A DNA stretch of 15,751 nt from Fusarium oxysporum f. sp. lycopersici 4287 (GCF_000149955.1 NC_031000.1:998197-1013947); one strand, 5' to 3'. Positions 1-8,168 are shown, numbered from the stretch's first letter. Numbers and translations: made by a program. Notes: generated by a model not told the origin, from the letters alone.

Positions 1-12
1 CGCGATATGGTA

Positions 13-201
13 CAATATCATGCAGTGAATGATGTCACTATTAGAGCTACACCCACGCGAACAGTGTTGTTAATAATATAAACAATATGATATCGCCAAT
101 ATGGACCTCTTGGCAGTATTATTATATTGTCAAGAGATGTATATTGTATTGCCCAATATGAGCATGACTCATATTGTATTTATTGCTAGGATCCCAATAT
201 G
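13..201. repeat. CAATAT subterminal repeat array of the minus-strand hAT (copy 1)
   Basis: Eight copies of CAATAT or its reverse complement lie in about 190 bp, at 13, 83, 97, 124, 141, 154, 170 and 195; five are the 7-mer CAATATG in either orientation. Chance would give well under one. The array lies just beyond the stop codon of the minus-strand hAT transposase, where hAT elements carry short subterminal motifs bound by the transposase. The function is inferred from position and family knowledge. Confidence 0.7.
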
Positions 202-216
202 TTCCACATGATATCA

Positions 217-1230
217 TCACTCAACCCCTTCGACACAAATCTCGTCACCCTGAAAATTTCGTATCCCAAGTCATGACTTCAGGCACTCCAATGCTTCAAT
301 TACATCACTGCTAAGTCGATTTCGGCGGCCTGCAATCGTTATCTTTGCACCAGAGAAGAGTCTTTCAGGCTCCGTAGACATTGGGGGAATCGACCGTACA
401 TCCACAGCCATCTTGCTCAGGCTTGGGTAGATTTTCTGCTACGCCTCCTCTAGCCACCATGTAAGGGCGCTTGTAAAGCCATAAACCTATTTAGAATTGC
501 AATATCACTCATATTCATCTATAGTGAGTAATAGCTGCAGATAATTATGCCTCTAATTTAAGGTTTTTATTTATAGGTATCAGTAGGACTTTATGAAGAC
601 GAAATAGTAGTTCTATATATTCATTCTATAGTATTTTAATTAACTTCTTTAATCACTTAGCTTACTCCTTTCTCTAGCTCTCTTGGATATATTGCGATTT
701 GTATAAAGGGTGGACTATAATAGCTGCAACATACGTAGGTGATTCTTCAGTAAGGCGATAGTACTTATTCAACTTAGCCCAGCCTGAGTTATATGCCAGT
801 ACCGTCACAAGATTGTCAGTAGTTGCTTCCTTGCCGGCTTTTAATTATGCAAATATGAAATCCATCACCAAGAGGACATTGTTGAGTATTGCAAACAATG
901 ACTTAAGAGCCGTAGTTGTCATCTTCAGCTTCTTTAAGAAGGACTTGATCTTCTCCAAGATGATCCAATCCTCTGGACAGAGCTCGTCTCCAGCGCCATC
1001 TGCGTCCCTCTATTTGTTAAAATTGCCGTCAATTGCATCTCTAAGATTCAATGCCGCACAGCAACATAGTATACCACAAGCTGCATCTTGTGTCATTGTC
1101 TCACGCAGCCCTACAGTTATGGTTGATAGCAAGACACTTTTGGCTGCGCTGGACACTCCGTTAGATGTAAATGTTGAAGTTGTGAAGCCTGCCAAGAGGA
1201 CCCTTCTTCAGCCATGCATCTTAAATATGT
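217..1230 (-). pseudogene. hAT transposase remnant A, C-terminal half (copy 1)
   Basis: Read on the minus strand from about 1230 down to a stop at 217-219, the translation follows the C-terminal half of fungal hAT transposases. In order: WLKKGPLGRLHN, a TRWNS-like TRCSLW, LRDAI, the GWAKLNKYY block followed by YVAAIIVHP, and the dimerisation domain with WW, YPSLSKMAVD, a PERLFSGAK motif (acidic residue at 364-366) and RRNRL. The frame is broken by many stops. Four stops in a row at 674-676, 662-664, 653-655 and 626-628, plus 271-273, sit where the family has Trp, as expected from TGG to TAG, TGA or TAA. Copy 1 also has a frameshift at 1058-1061 just before LRDAI. The N-terminal half is absent. 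The region 471-790 is AT-rich and stop-dense but still alignable. This is a dead remnant. Confidence 0.85.
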
Positions 1231-1357
1231 CTTCGCATCCATTCTTCAGGTCTCATGGAAGGCTCGAAGAAGCCACCCTTGCTAGGCCTCCTTCTGAGTC
1301 GCTCGGTCTCTCCCGGCCGAGCACTCCTGTCTCCGCCTCAACTCGAACTAATGATGA
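1231..1357. other. Junction between the two divergent hAT remnants
   Basis: Recognisable minus-strand hAT sequence ends near 1230, and the plus-strand hAT frame becomes open only after three consecutive stops at 1349-1357. Open frames crossing this stretch on both strands have no recognisable domain. No terminal inverted repeat or target duplication could be paired across the junction, so I cannot say whether one element inserted into the other or a rearrangement joined them. Confidence 0.5.
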
Positions 1358-3510
1358 GACCTCTCGTTCGATGCTTTCGGACGAAAGAGGGAGGTCAGAC
1401 GCCTCTCGGTGCCTTTTCCCTATCGACTGGAACAAAGATCCGCTACGACAGGGGAGCCAGTACCATCCATTCGATACCGTCAGCCTCATAAGCGCGTCAT
1501 CAACTCCAAATCCCAGCCTTCAGCAATCTGCAGGCACAGCGCTCAACTTACGACGGACGGGAACAACGAGTATGGGCTGTATAAGTATTGCCATATTAGT
1601 GGCCGTCATGATGCTGCGCTGTTTGCCAGTGAGAGCACGACCACGACCGGCATCATTTACTACCTTCAACAGCAGCACAGACTGGAAGAATTTGGTTACA
1701 AAGCAACAGGATCCGATCCTTTCAGCATAGCTAAAAGGACAGCAAGCCTCACGCCATACCTCGGAAGCCGGCGCGTGGTGTTCGACGACCTGAAATTCAA
1801 GGACGATTTTACTGACTGGGTCATTGTCCTTGACCTCACATTTCGTCAAGCGACTCATCAGCGCACGAATGAGATTTTTATCAATTATGTCGAAGACATT
1901 GACAAGATTCTTCCCAAAAGCCCGTCAACTCTTAGCAGTTGGGTCAAAGAGAAGTGGCGTGGGAGACGCGTTTGGCTAAGGGAAAAGCTCCATTCCGCCA
2001 AAAGCAAGTTCCATATCTCGATGGATGCATGGACATCCTAAGAAGACACAAACTATCTCGCCGTTGTCGATCACTTCCTAGAGGAGCGCCACAAGCTGAA
2101 GACAGCTCTTTTAGACCTCCCACCTCTAAAGGGTCCTCATTTCGGTGCGAACATCGCCAAAGTGTTGTCAACCGTAATCGACTTTCATGACATGTCGCCA
2201 ATCATTTGCTACTTCATGATGGATAACGCCGCGAGCAACTACGTATGCATTCAAGAGCTAGCAGAGTAGTATATAACAATCCGACGTGAAAATCGCCTTC
2301 GGTGCGTCGGCCATATGCTGAACCTCATCGTCAAAGCTCTACTGTTTGGACAAGGCGTTAGCAAGCTGGAGCAACAGCTTCGCGGCGCATCCGATGGCGA
2401 GCGGTTTGAGATATGGAGGAAGCAAAGCTTCATCGGCAAGCTCCGCAACTTCTGCGTGTGGATCAACAGATACGACCAGCGACGGGAGCGGCTGAAGCAG
2501 TACATCTTGCAGGCTTGCGAAGAAGGCAGCATTGAACAGCTTTATACTAGAGTCCTGGTCGATGGCGGCATCCGCTGGAACTCTGTATATGCCATGATTG
2601 AAAGAGCCCTCAAACTTCGCCACGCAATTGATCTATTCTTTCTCCATTATAGCCATGTCAGTGAGGGATATTATATCTCGGGCGATAACCTGACTCCACA
2701 GTATTGAGTCGATCTGGGCCACTTCCATGCTATCCTCAAGCCTTTCAAAGATCTGACAAGACGCATGGAAGGACGGGCAAACAAAGTTGGCCGAGAAGGA
2801 TCACATGGCTCACTCCACGAGGCCATCGAGTCGCTGAATGTACTCTTCAAGAAGCTCCAAGAGGCTGGGAAAATCGCAGATGATCATCCTGACGTGGTTT
2901 CAACATACTATTCCCAGGCTATTGATGCTGCTCGTGTCAAACTTGAGGAATACTTCGGCCTCACAAATGCAAGTCCTACATATCGATGCGCAGTTGCCTT
3001 GCAGCCGGCCAAGAAGTTTACCTACTTTGAGCTTCAATAGAGCCACAATAAACAATGGATCAGCAGGGTAAAGAGAGTGGTGCAAGAGGTGTTTGCACAA
3101 TAGGAGGCAGAAGCGGAGGCGGACCTAATGGACGGAGCGCGACAGGAGCTGGAGCTGGAGGAGCTGGAGGAGCTAGAGGAGAAGGCTATGGTTCATGGCA
3201 ATGCGACACTTGATCCACTCCAGCAAGCTCGTAAGCGTCGTCAGAGGCTTGCCGTCACTCCGATGTCAGCTACACGAGGAAAGAAGCGGGTGAAACGGAC
3301 TTCTAAGCTGGATGAGTTTATGGCGAGGATCAATAAGGCTGATCTGGATGTTGAGGATCCTCTGGAATGGTGGGTTCGCCATGCATCTGACTACCCAATC
3401 CTGTCCAAGATGGCATTTGATTTGTTCAGTTGCCCGACTATAAGCGCTGAGTGTGAGCGTGTTTTCTCACAGGCAAAGAAGGTCATCACGGATGAACGGA
3501 ACCGGCTCAG
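1358..3510 (+). pseudogene. hAT transposase B, five in-frame stops (copy 1, cut by gap)
   Basis: One plus-strand frame runs through the whole region and is interrupted only by TAA 2039-2041, TAG 2267-2269, TGA 2705-2707, TAG 3038-3040 and TAG 3101-3103. The conceptual product has a degenerate BED-type finger (about 1571-1690; YKYC and a later QQQH), then FHISMDAWTS with the first catalytic Asp at 2024-2026. A DNAASN motif (Asp 2222-2224), RLRCVGHMLNL, RWNSVYAMIERAL and the C-terminal dimerisation domain (EWW, YPILSKMA, CERVFSQAK with Glu 3455-3457) follow. The D, D and E residues all survive. Several stops lie at expected Trp positions (for example after YFELQ), matching G-to-A or C-to-T change. 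The 5' end is uncertain: the frame opens at 1358, while an ATG at 1227 lies in another frame. The last residues before the N run are RNRL. Confidence 0.88.
3145..3183 (+). repeat. GGAGCT-type low-complexity tract (copy 1)
   Basis: Imperfect tandem GGAGCT/GGAGGAGCT units inside hAT B encode an acidic, Leu/Glu-rich run (ELELEELEELEE), probably helical. It lies in the spacer before the C-terminal dimerisation domain. Copy 2 has the same tract at 11386-11424. Confidence 0.7.
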
Positions 3511-3610
3511 NNNNNNNNNNNNNNNNNNNNNNNNNNNNNNNNNNNNNNNNNNNNNNNNNNNNNNNNNNNNNNNNNNNNNNNNNNNNNNNNNNNNNNNNNN
3601 NNNNNNNNNN
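3511..3610. other. Assembly gap of 100 N
   Basis: Exactly 100 undetermined bases, the usual placeholder for a gap of unknown size. On its left the hAT composite stops in mid-domain. On its right is a different sequence (intron of a minus-strand gene). Copy 2 shows that at least 121 further bases of hAT coding sequence are expected after base 3510. Confidence 0.99.
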
Positions 3611-3658
3611 GATTAGCCAAAAGCCCATTTTGCCATATTGCAAATGACAATAACATAC

Positions 3659-3905
3659 CTATTCAAGTTCTCAGGGTTCTTGTCGTCTAGCCAAACCATT
3701 GTTTTGCGAACATCATATCGTCCGGCGTGTGTCTTCAGGATGCGTCAGCTGTGTTGCTAGGTAAGATGCTGCTATAGTCTGCACGGGAGCCTACACCGTC
3801 ATTGTCAATGTCGCTAACCGGAAAGTCCGGTGGCGCAAAAGAAGGAATTTTGAGGGCGTTGGCGGCAGTCGCCAAGGTCAGAATGGCTGCGGCAAGGAAG
3901 TGCAT
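3659..3905 (-). CDS. Small secreted protein gene, 5' part only (two exons seen)
   Basis: The ATG at 3903-3905 opens a classic signal peptide: MHFLAAAILTLATAANA, with likely cleavage after ANA. Exon 1 would be 3795-3905. A 62-bp intron at 3733-3794 (donor GTAGGC, branch GCTGAC, acceptor CTGAAG) keeps the frame and leads to exon 2 at 3659-3732, which is fully open and includes MVWLDDKNPENLN. Exon 2 ends at a textbook fungal donor, GTATGT (3653-3658), and the rest lies in or beyond the gap. Without splicing the frame stops at 3735-3737, giving a 56-residue protein. I recognise no family. The donor of intron 1 is weak and an alternative (GTTAGC after CCG) exists. It is the only likely host gene here and could be secreted; calling it an effector would be speculation. 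Confidence 0.5.
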
Positions 3906-3965
3906 TCTAAGTCTCGGTTCTATTCGATGATGAGGTTTGTAGTGCAAGACATGGAGAGCGTAGCA

Positions 3966-3973
3966 CTCTTATA
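3966..3973 (-). promoter_or_regulatory. TATA-like box of the secreted-protein gene
   Basis: TATAAGAG on the minus strand lies about 60 bases upstream of the ATG at 3905. A short upstream reading frame (ATG at 3950-3952, 10 codons, stop near 3920) would precede the main start if transcription begins upstream of it. Supports the minus-strand gene; not tested otherwise. Confidence 0.4.
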
Positions 3974-4013
3974 GCTACAGTTACTTGAGTAATTTTAAGA
4001 ATAATCCGCGGAC

Positions 4014-4043
4014 ACGCGTAGGTTTACGCCAAGCGATACGCGT
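4014..4043. promoter_or_regulatory. Paired ACGCGT palindromes
   Basis: ACGCGT occurs at 4014-4019 and 4038-4043, 24 bases apart, about 110-140 bases upstream of the secreted-protein start and just outside the piggyBac-like element. This is the core of the fungal MCB (MBF-binding) box. Two copies so close are suggestive only. I see nothing else recognisable in 3974-4128. Confidence 0.25.
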
Positions 4044-4128
4044 ATAGTGAATGCGCCCGTATTCATGATGTGCGATAGATCAGCAGGTCCACATAAAATC
4101 TGAACCGATGCTACCGTGATCGACGTGT

Positions 4129-4144
4129 TATGTGGATCCCTAAG
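4129..4144 (+). repeat. Left terminal inverted repeat of the piggyBac-like element
   Basis: TATGTGGATC followed by CC and TAAG. The reverse complement of 8206-8224 reads TATGTGGATC, ATCC, A, TAAG, so the two ends match with small gaps. Confidence 0.55.
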
Positions 4145-4148
4145 ATGC

Positions 4149-4176
4149 TATCTCTTTGACCGGCATAAGGCATCCA
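4149..4176 (+). repeat. Left 28-bp subterminal inverted repeat
   Basis: A perfect inverted match to 6326-6353; it starts TATCTCTTTGACCGGC. An imperfect extension (AGGTCAC on both sides, with a short indel) follows inwards. Confidence 0.9.
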
Positions 4177-4288
4177 AAGGTCACTCGCCCCGCTTCGCCC
4201 CACTTATTTCGAGAGTACCTGAGGGGTACGTAAAGTTCTCGTCAGACAGCTTCTTTATTCAACACCACCAAAATCATCAAAATCCTCA

Positions 4289-4296
4289 TATAAATT
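4289..4296 (+). promoter_or_regulatory. TATA box of the piggyBac-like transposase
   Basis: TATAAATT lies about 27 bases upstream of the ATG at 4323, which itself has an A-rich, fungal-like context (AAACAATGA). Confidence 0.5.
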
Positions 4297-4322
4297 GACC
4301 CTAACGAGTCTCAATTAAAACA

Positions 4323-6260
4323 ATGAGCTCCCAAGAGATACATATACTAGATGATCACAGCTTTGATAGCCCGCCTTGTGTGATAGCCTGCTAATGACCC
4401 CACCGGCACACCTGATTTTCCGCCCGAAGAGGGCTGCGGTGATGATTTTCAACCTTTCAACCTAGAATATCGTGATTTTCAGATCAACCATCTACCCCAG
4501 CAACCACTTGAATTATTCCAGCTTTTCGTACCTATTTCCCTTGTACAGTCATGGGTTGGATATACTGAAGACTGGGCTTTTTTTTTGCGCTGATAATGGC
4601 GTCAAAGATAGCTGGAATACCCCCCTTTCTGACCACTCGCGATTGCATGATTGGGAAGGCATCTCCACCGCAACAGCCTATGTATGGCTTGGTATCCTTA
4701 TTTACCTAGGAATTCATAGGGAAATATCCCTTGAGGACCATTGGAAGGCCCCCAGCCTAGGAGATCAGCGCCCCCTTCACCCATTTACAAAGTTCATGCC
4801 GTTACGGAAGTTCGAGCTGATCACACGGTATTTCCGCACTTTTGATCACACCAATCTCGATGTGAGCGATGAGAGAGATCTTCCAAAGACCTTCCCAGCG
4901 GCTGAAGAGTGGTCTAAGCATATACAAAGGGTGTCTATCGAGCTCTATCTTCCAGGGACTAATCTGACTGTAGATGAGTGTATGGTCCCTTTTACAGGCA
5001 GATCAAAAGAGACAACGCTTGTCAAGGGAAAGCCCACACCGGTGGGCTTCAAAATCTGGGTTATTGCACAACAGGGCTGCTTTCTGCAGTGGCTTTGGCA
5101 TGTGAAGGCATCACCAGTTGTGCCTGCAACAATCAAGCTAAAGATACCGAAGCCGTACGGCAAGAAGGGGAAGCTACAAACTGAGATCCCTCTCAGCAAT
5201 ACACAGAGCGTCGTGGTTCACCTACTAAAAAGGCTGTCAACGCCTACACACCACGTCTTTACAGATAACCTCTTCTCATCGCCGCGGCTCTTCCGCCTAC
5301 TTCGGCAGCTTGGATACGGGGCCACAGGCACAGCCCACCCTAATTGTGGCATCACCGCCGCGATGAAGCAGATAAAAGAGACCGGGAAGCTTCCTGACGG
5401 CAAGCCTTTATTATATAATAAGGTATATTTAATACCGACGAAGGATAAACAGGTAGGGACAACTTTACCTGTATTTCCCTTACTAATCTGTCTCTTTCCC
5501 TTCCCTCTAGGTCCTTCAAGTCGCTTGGAAAGATAGCTCTGTAGTGCTCTCCCTTTCAACAACACACAGCGCAACCCCTCTTAACCGCACACCAAAAGAG
5601 AGGAAATTACCCGCCAAAAGAGGCACAAAGGCAGAGGCACAACGCCTTAAGGAGGTTTTCAATGGAGATCAGTCTAGGATAATCCCTATTCCTTCTATTG
5701 CCGCTCAGTATAATGATGAAATGAATCACGTGGATCGCGGTGATCAGATAAGATCCTATACCTCATATCAGCATCGTTTCCGGCGTGGTCCTTGGCAGGC
5801 GTTACTTTGGTCTTTCCTCCTTGACGTTGCACTTGTGAATAGCTTCATTTTGCAGAAGAAGACCCGGCAGCCTCATTGGAAGCCCTATAGCACGCTTCGA
5901 GCTTGGAAGGAGTGCATTTATAACGCTATTTTCAACAAGTACGGCACCGATAGTCACACAAGGAAGAGATACTGTACAGGGAAGGAAGAAGACAGTGAAG
6001 ATCTTCAAGCACGGCAAAATCACTTACAAAGAGATATCAATCATGTCTTTCGAGGCAGAAATAGCTCTTCACCTTGCCTAGCTTGCAAAGGCCTGCGCCA
6101 AGGGCAGCCTCGACCTGCCAAAAAGGGGAAAAAAGGAGGTTCTTTACAGCCAATATCAGGAAATGCACGAGGTCGGGTTAGCAGGTACGGTTGTAAAGTA
6201 TGTGATGTAGCTGTTTGTAACAATGCTGACTGTTGGTACTTATATCACACGCCATTTTAG
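4323..6260 (+). pseudogene. piggyBac-like transposase, one intron, two apparent frameshifts
   Basis: The likely start is the ATG at 4323 (MSSQEIHILDDH). The frame must shift near 4387-4396 to reach PLELFQLFVPISL, a typical fungal piggyBac N-terminus, and again around the T9 run at 4578-4586 to enter the long open frame ending at 5452. That frame has WLGILIYLGIH, YLPGTNLTVDECM, GRSKETT and VGFKIW. A 58-bp intron (5453-5510; GTAGGG, branch TACTAAT, CTCTAG) joins KDKQ to VLQVAWKDSS. The presumed catalytic triad is Asp 4973-4975, Asp 5264-5266 (FTDN) and Asp 5532-5534; all are kept, the last only after splicing. The C-terminus is Cys-rich (CLACKG, then GCKVCDVAVCNNADCW and YH), like the piggyBac zinc-binding domain. 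Catalytic parts look intact. The frameshifts could be real or sequencing errors, and an extra N-terminal intron is a less likely alternative. Confidence 0.85.
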
Positions 6261-6353
6261 GTGTGAATGGAAGTACCTGTTGTCACAGTCATTTTGATTG
6301 GCCCCTCACCCCTGTCGTGACCTGATGGATGCCTTATGCCGGTCAAAGAGATA
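6261..6353 (+). other. 3' non-coding part and right subterminal repeat of the piggyBac-like element
   Basis: After the stop at 6258-6260 there is a short non-coding stretch, then the right copy of the perfect 28-bp inverted repeat (6326-6353). Its outermost two bases, TA at 6352-6353, are the target duplicated by the pogo insertion. Confidence 0.85.
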
Positions 6354-6381
6354 ACGTCCGTCACCCACAGACTGGCCACCT
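6354..6381 (+). repeat. Left terminal inverted repeat of the pogo element
   Basis: Starts ACGTCCGTCACCCACAGA; 27 of 28 bases match the reverse complement of 8141-8168. Confidence 0.93.
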
Positions 6382-6480
6382 CATTTTTTACCCAGCCACC
6401 CAAATTGTATATACTTTAAACAGCCATAACTCTATCAATTTAATTCCAATTAATTTCAAACTAACGCCAATCAATTCAGA

Positions 6481-8056
6481 ATGCCTTCTTTTACTGAGAA
6501 AGATATAAGTGCTGCGCTTCAGATCGTTGCAGATTGAGTTTCAGTGAATAAAGCAGTAGAAGCTTATGGCATCAACCGTTCTACTCTACAAGGTCGGATC
6601 AAAGGAAGTACAACACCAAGAGAGGCCCAAAAAACGCGGCAAAAGCTCTCTGATGTTCAGGAAAGGCGTCTTAGAGACTGGATTCTCGTCCAAGCTGATC
6701 TAGGATGCCCTGTATCGCACCAACAAGTCAGAGAGTTCGCCAGTAAGATTGCTGTCCGTAACGGCTTTCCAGAAGGCGTTGGAAAGAACTGGCTCCAGGG
6801 CTTTTTAAGTCGAAATGAAGATATTAAGACTTTAAAAGGCAAGAAAATTGACTATGAACGATATCACGGAGCTTCTACTGAACTGATAAAGCCGTTCTTT
6901 ATGTTGCTGATGATGCCGGCGATACGAATAGTCAAGCAGAAGAACAGATACAACGTCGACGAAGTTGGAATGATGGAAGGGATAGGAATGAACGGTCTAT
7001 TCCTCGGCCACAGGCACAAGAAGTCAGTACTTATTCGTCAGCCTGGTTCTCGTGCCTGGATTACAATTCTCGAGTGTATCTCAGCAACCGGGAAAGTCCT
7101 GAGACCTACAGTTATCTTCAAGGGGAAAACGGTCCAACAACAACATTTCCCTGAGGGTTTAGACTCCCTAGATGACTGGGAATTCGCCTGTAGTGAGAAG
7201 GGCTGGACAAGCAATAAACTGGCGTTGATTTAGTTGAGAAAGGTCTTAATTCGGTCAACAACGCCTGAGAATAAGAATGAACCCTGACTTCTTATTCTTA
7301 ACGGTTATAGAAGTCATATGACTGAGGAATTCCTTTAGGAATATTTTAATAACAACATATATCTATTATTTCTTCCTACTCACTCTTCTCATGTCCTACA
7401 GCCACTAGATGTTGCTGTCTTTAGCCCTTTAAAGAGAGCATACCGTCAACTGTTGCTAGATTTCACTTCTGTCGCTGATGACAGTCATATCAGCAAGATC
7501 ACATTCCTATACACTTATGACAAGGCTCAGAAAGAAGCTATCACAAAGTCCAACATAATAGCCGGCTTTAAAGCTACTGAACTGTAGCCTGTTAATCTGG
7601 CGAAGGTCCTGAATGAACCCAATGGTCACAGAGACAGCTTCTCCCGCTGCTACAGCGAATTCGCCGGCCAAAGAGCAGGATTCCAGTCTCCTGAAGACTC
7701 CCCGGTCGTCTGTACAGCTTCGGCAAGCTCTGGAGTATGTTCCAGCTTCTGTTACGCAAGATTCGACTGTCAGGCTGCTATTCAGGAAGATTGGAAGTCA
7801 ATTAGACCGTTACAACTTTGAGATTGAGAAGCAGAATAGAGAAATAACTATTCTTCAGAGGGAAAATGAAGAACATCGACCAAAACGGCGTAAAAAGGTT
7901 ATCTATAACCCAAATGCTGAGTTCGCAAAGATTCCAGCGATTAAGAAGGCTCGAGAACAGATGTGGAGGACTTTACAGCCAGAAATAACGGCAAATAGAG
8001 TCCAGAAATTAAAACTTGAAGATCTTTGTACTCAGTTTCATTTAAATATTCACTGA
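6481..8056 (+). pseudogene. Fot1/pogo transposase, stops, frameshift and lost catalytic Asp
   Basis: The start is the ATG at 6481 (MPSFTEKDISAALQ), preceded by a TATA-like stretch near 6406-6420. An N-terminal psq-type helix-turn-helix (KAVEAYGINRSTLQGRI) is followed by a CENP-B/Tc5-type helix-turn-helix ending VGKNWLQGFLSR. The DDE domain follows: YNVDEVGM (Asp 6958-6960), LLILNGYRSH where the family has Asp-Gly-His, and SHVLQPLDVAVFSPLKRAY (Asp 7408-7410). The Asn at 7300-7302 replaces the second catalytic Asp, with 35 residues to the third, the DD35D spacing of Fot1. In-frame stops: TGA 6535-6537, TAG 7231-7233, TGA 7285-7287, TAG 7336-7338, TAG 7585-7587. Near 7610-7620 the frame shifts into the basic C-terminal tail (HRPKRRKKV). 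The stops and the Asp-to-Asn and His-to-Tyr changes mostly fit C-to-T or G-to-A. Inactive as written. Confidence 0.9.
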
Positions 8057-8140
8057 TTAGATTTTCATTTGATATAAAAAATGTGGTGTTGAGATAATTA
8101 ATTAATTGATCATGCTATCTAGTTCTTGGTGTTTTGGCTA

Positions 8141-8168
8141 AGGTGGCCGGTCTGTGGGTGACGGACGT
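8141..8168 (-). repeat. Right terminal inverted repeat of the pogo element
   Basis: Reverse complement of 6354-6381 with one mismatch; directly followed by the TA duplication at 8169-8170. The stretch between the transposase stop (8056) and this repeat is AT-rich, with nothing else recognised. Confidence 0.93.

Larger units (their letters stand above)
1..3510. repeat. Composite hAT block, copy 1 of a 3.5-kb direct repeat
   Basis: This stretch matches 8244-11751 base for base, apart from one T in a T-run (T5 at 564-568 against T4 at 8807-8810) and a cluster of changes at 1058-1061 against 9299-9302. The offset between copies steps from 8243 to 8242 to 8241 at these two places. The block holds two different hAT transposase remnants in divergent orientation. 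It starts at the first base of the window, so its left end is not seen, and it ends at an assembly gap. Copy 2 shows what should follow the gap. The match is direct observation; whether it is a true duplication is open. Confidence 0.95.
6354..8168 (+). mobile_element. Fot1/pogo-type (Tc1/mariner superfamily) transposon
   Basis: A 1815-bp element bounded by 28-bp inverted repeats (6354-6381 and 8141-8168) that differ at one base (T at 6373). It is flanked on both sides by TA (6352-6353 and 8169-8170), the target duplication of this superfamily. It lies inside the right end of the piggyBac-like element, so it inserted after that element. It carries one degraded transposase gene. The intact ends mean it could in principle be moved in trans by a related transposase. 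Confidence 0.93.

Noticed and set aside
1..210. CRISPR-like array in the CAATAT-rich region
   Set aside because: The motifs are 6-7 bp, in both orientations and unevenly spaced, in a eukaryotic transposon end; not a CRISPR.
813..1730. 305-residue plus-strand open frame over the hAT remnants
   Set aside because: It lies opposite the recognisable minus-strand hAT A, and beyond that in a different frame from hAT B; it has no domain, and copy 2 breaks it. It is a shadow frame, although its ATG at 1227 cannot be excluded as part of the hAT B 5' region.
3735..3947. 70-residue version of the secreted protein starting at 3947
   Set aside because: That start codon is TTG; the ATG at 3905 begins directly with the signal peptide.
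4116..4298. 60-residue plus-strand frame over the left end of the piggyBac-like element
   Set aside because: It runs across the terminal and subterminal inverted repeats and the TATA box; no coding features.
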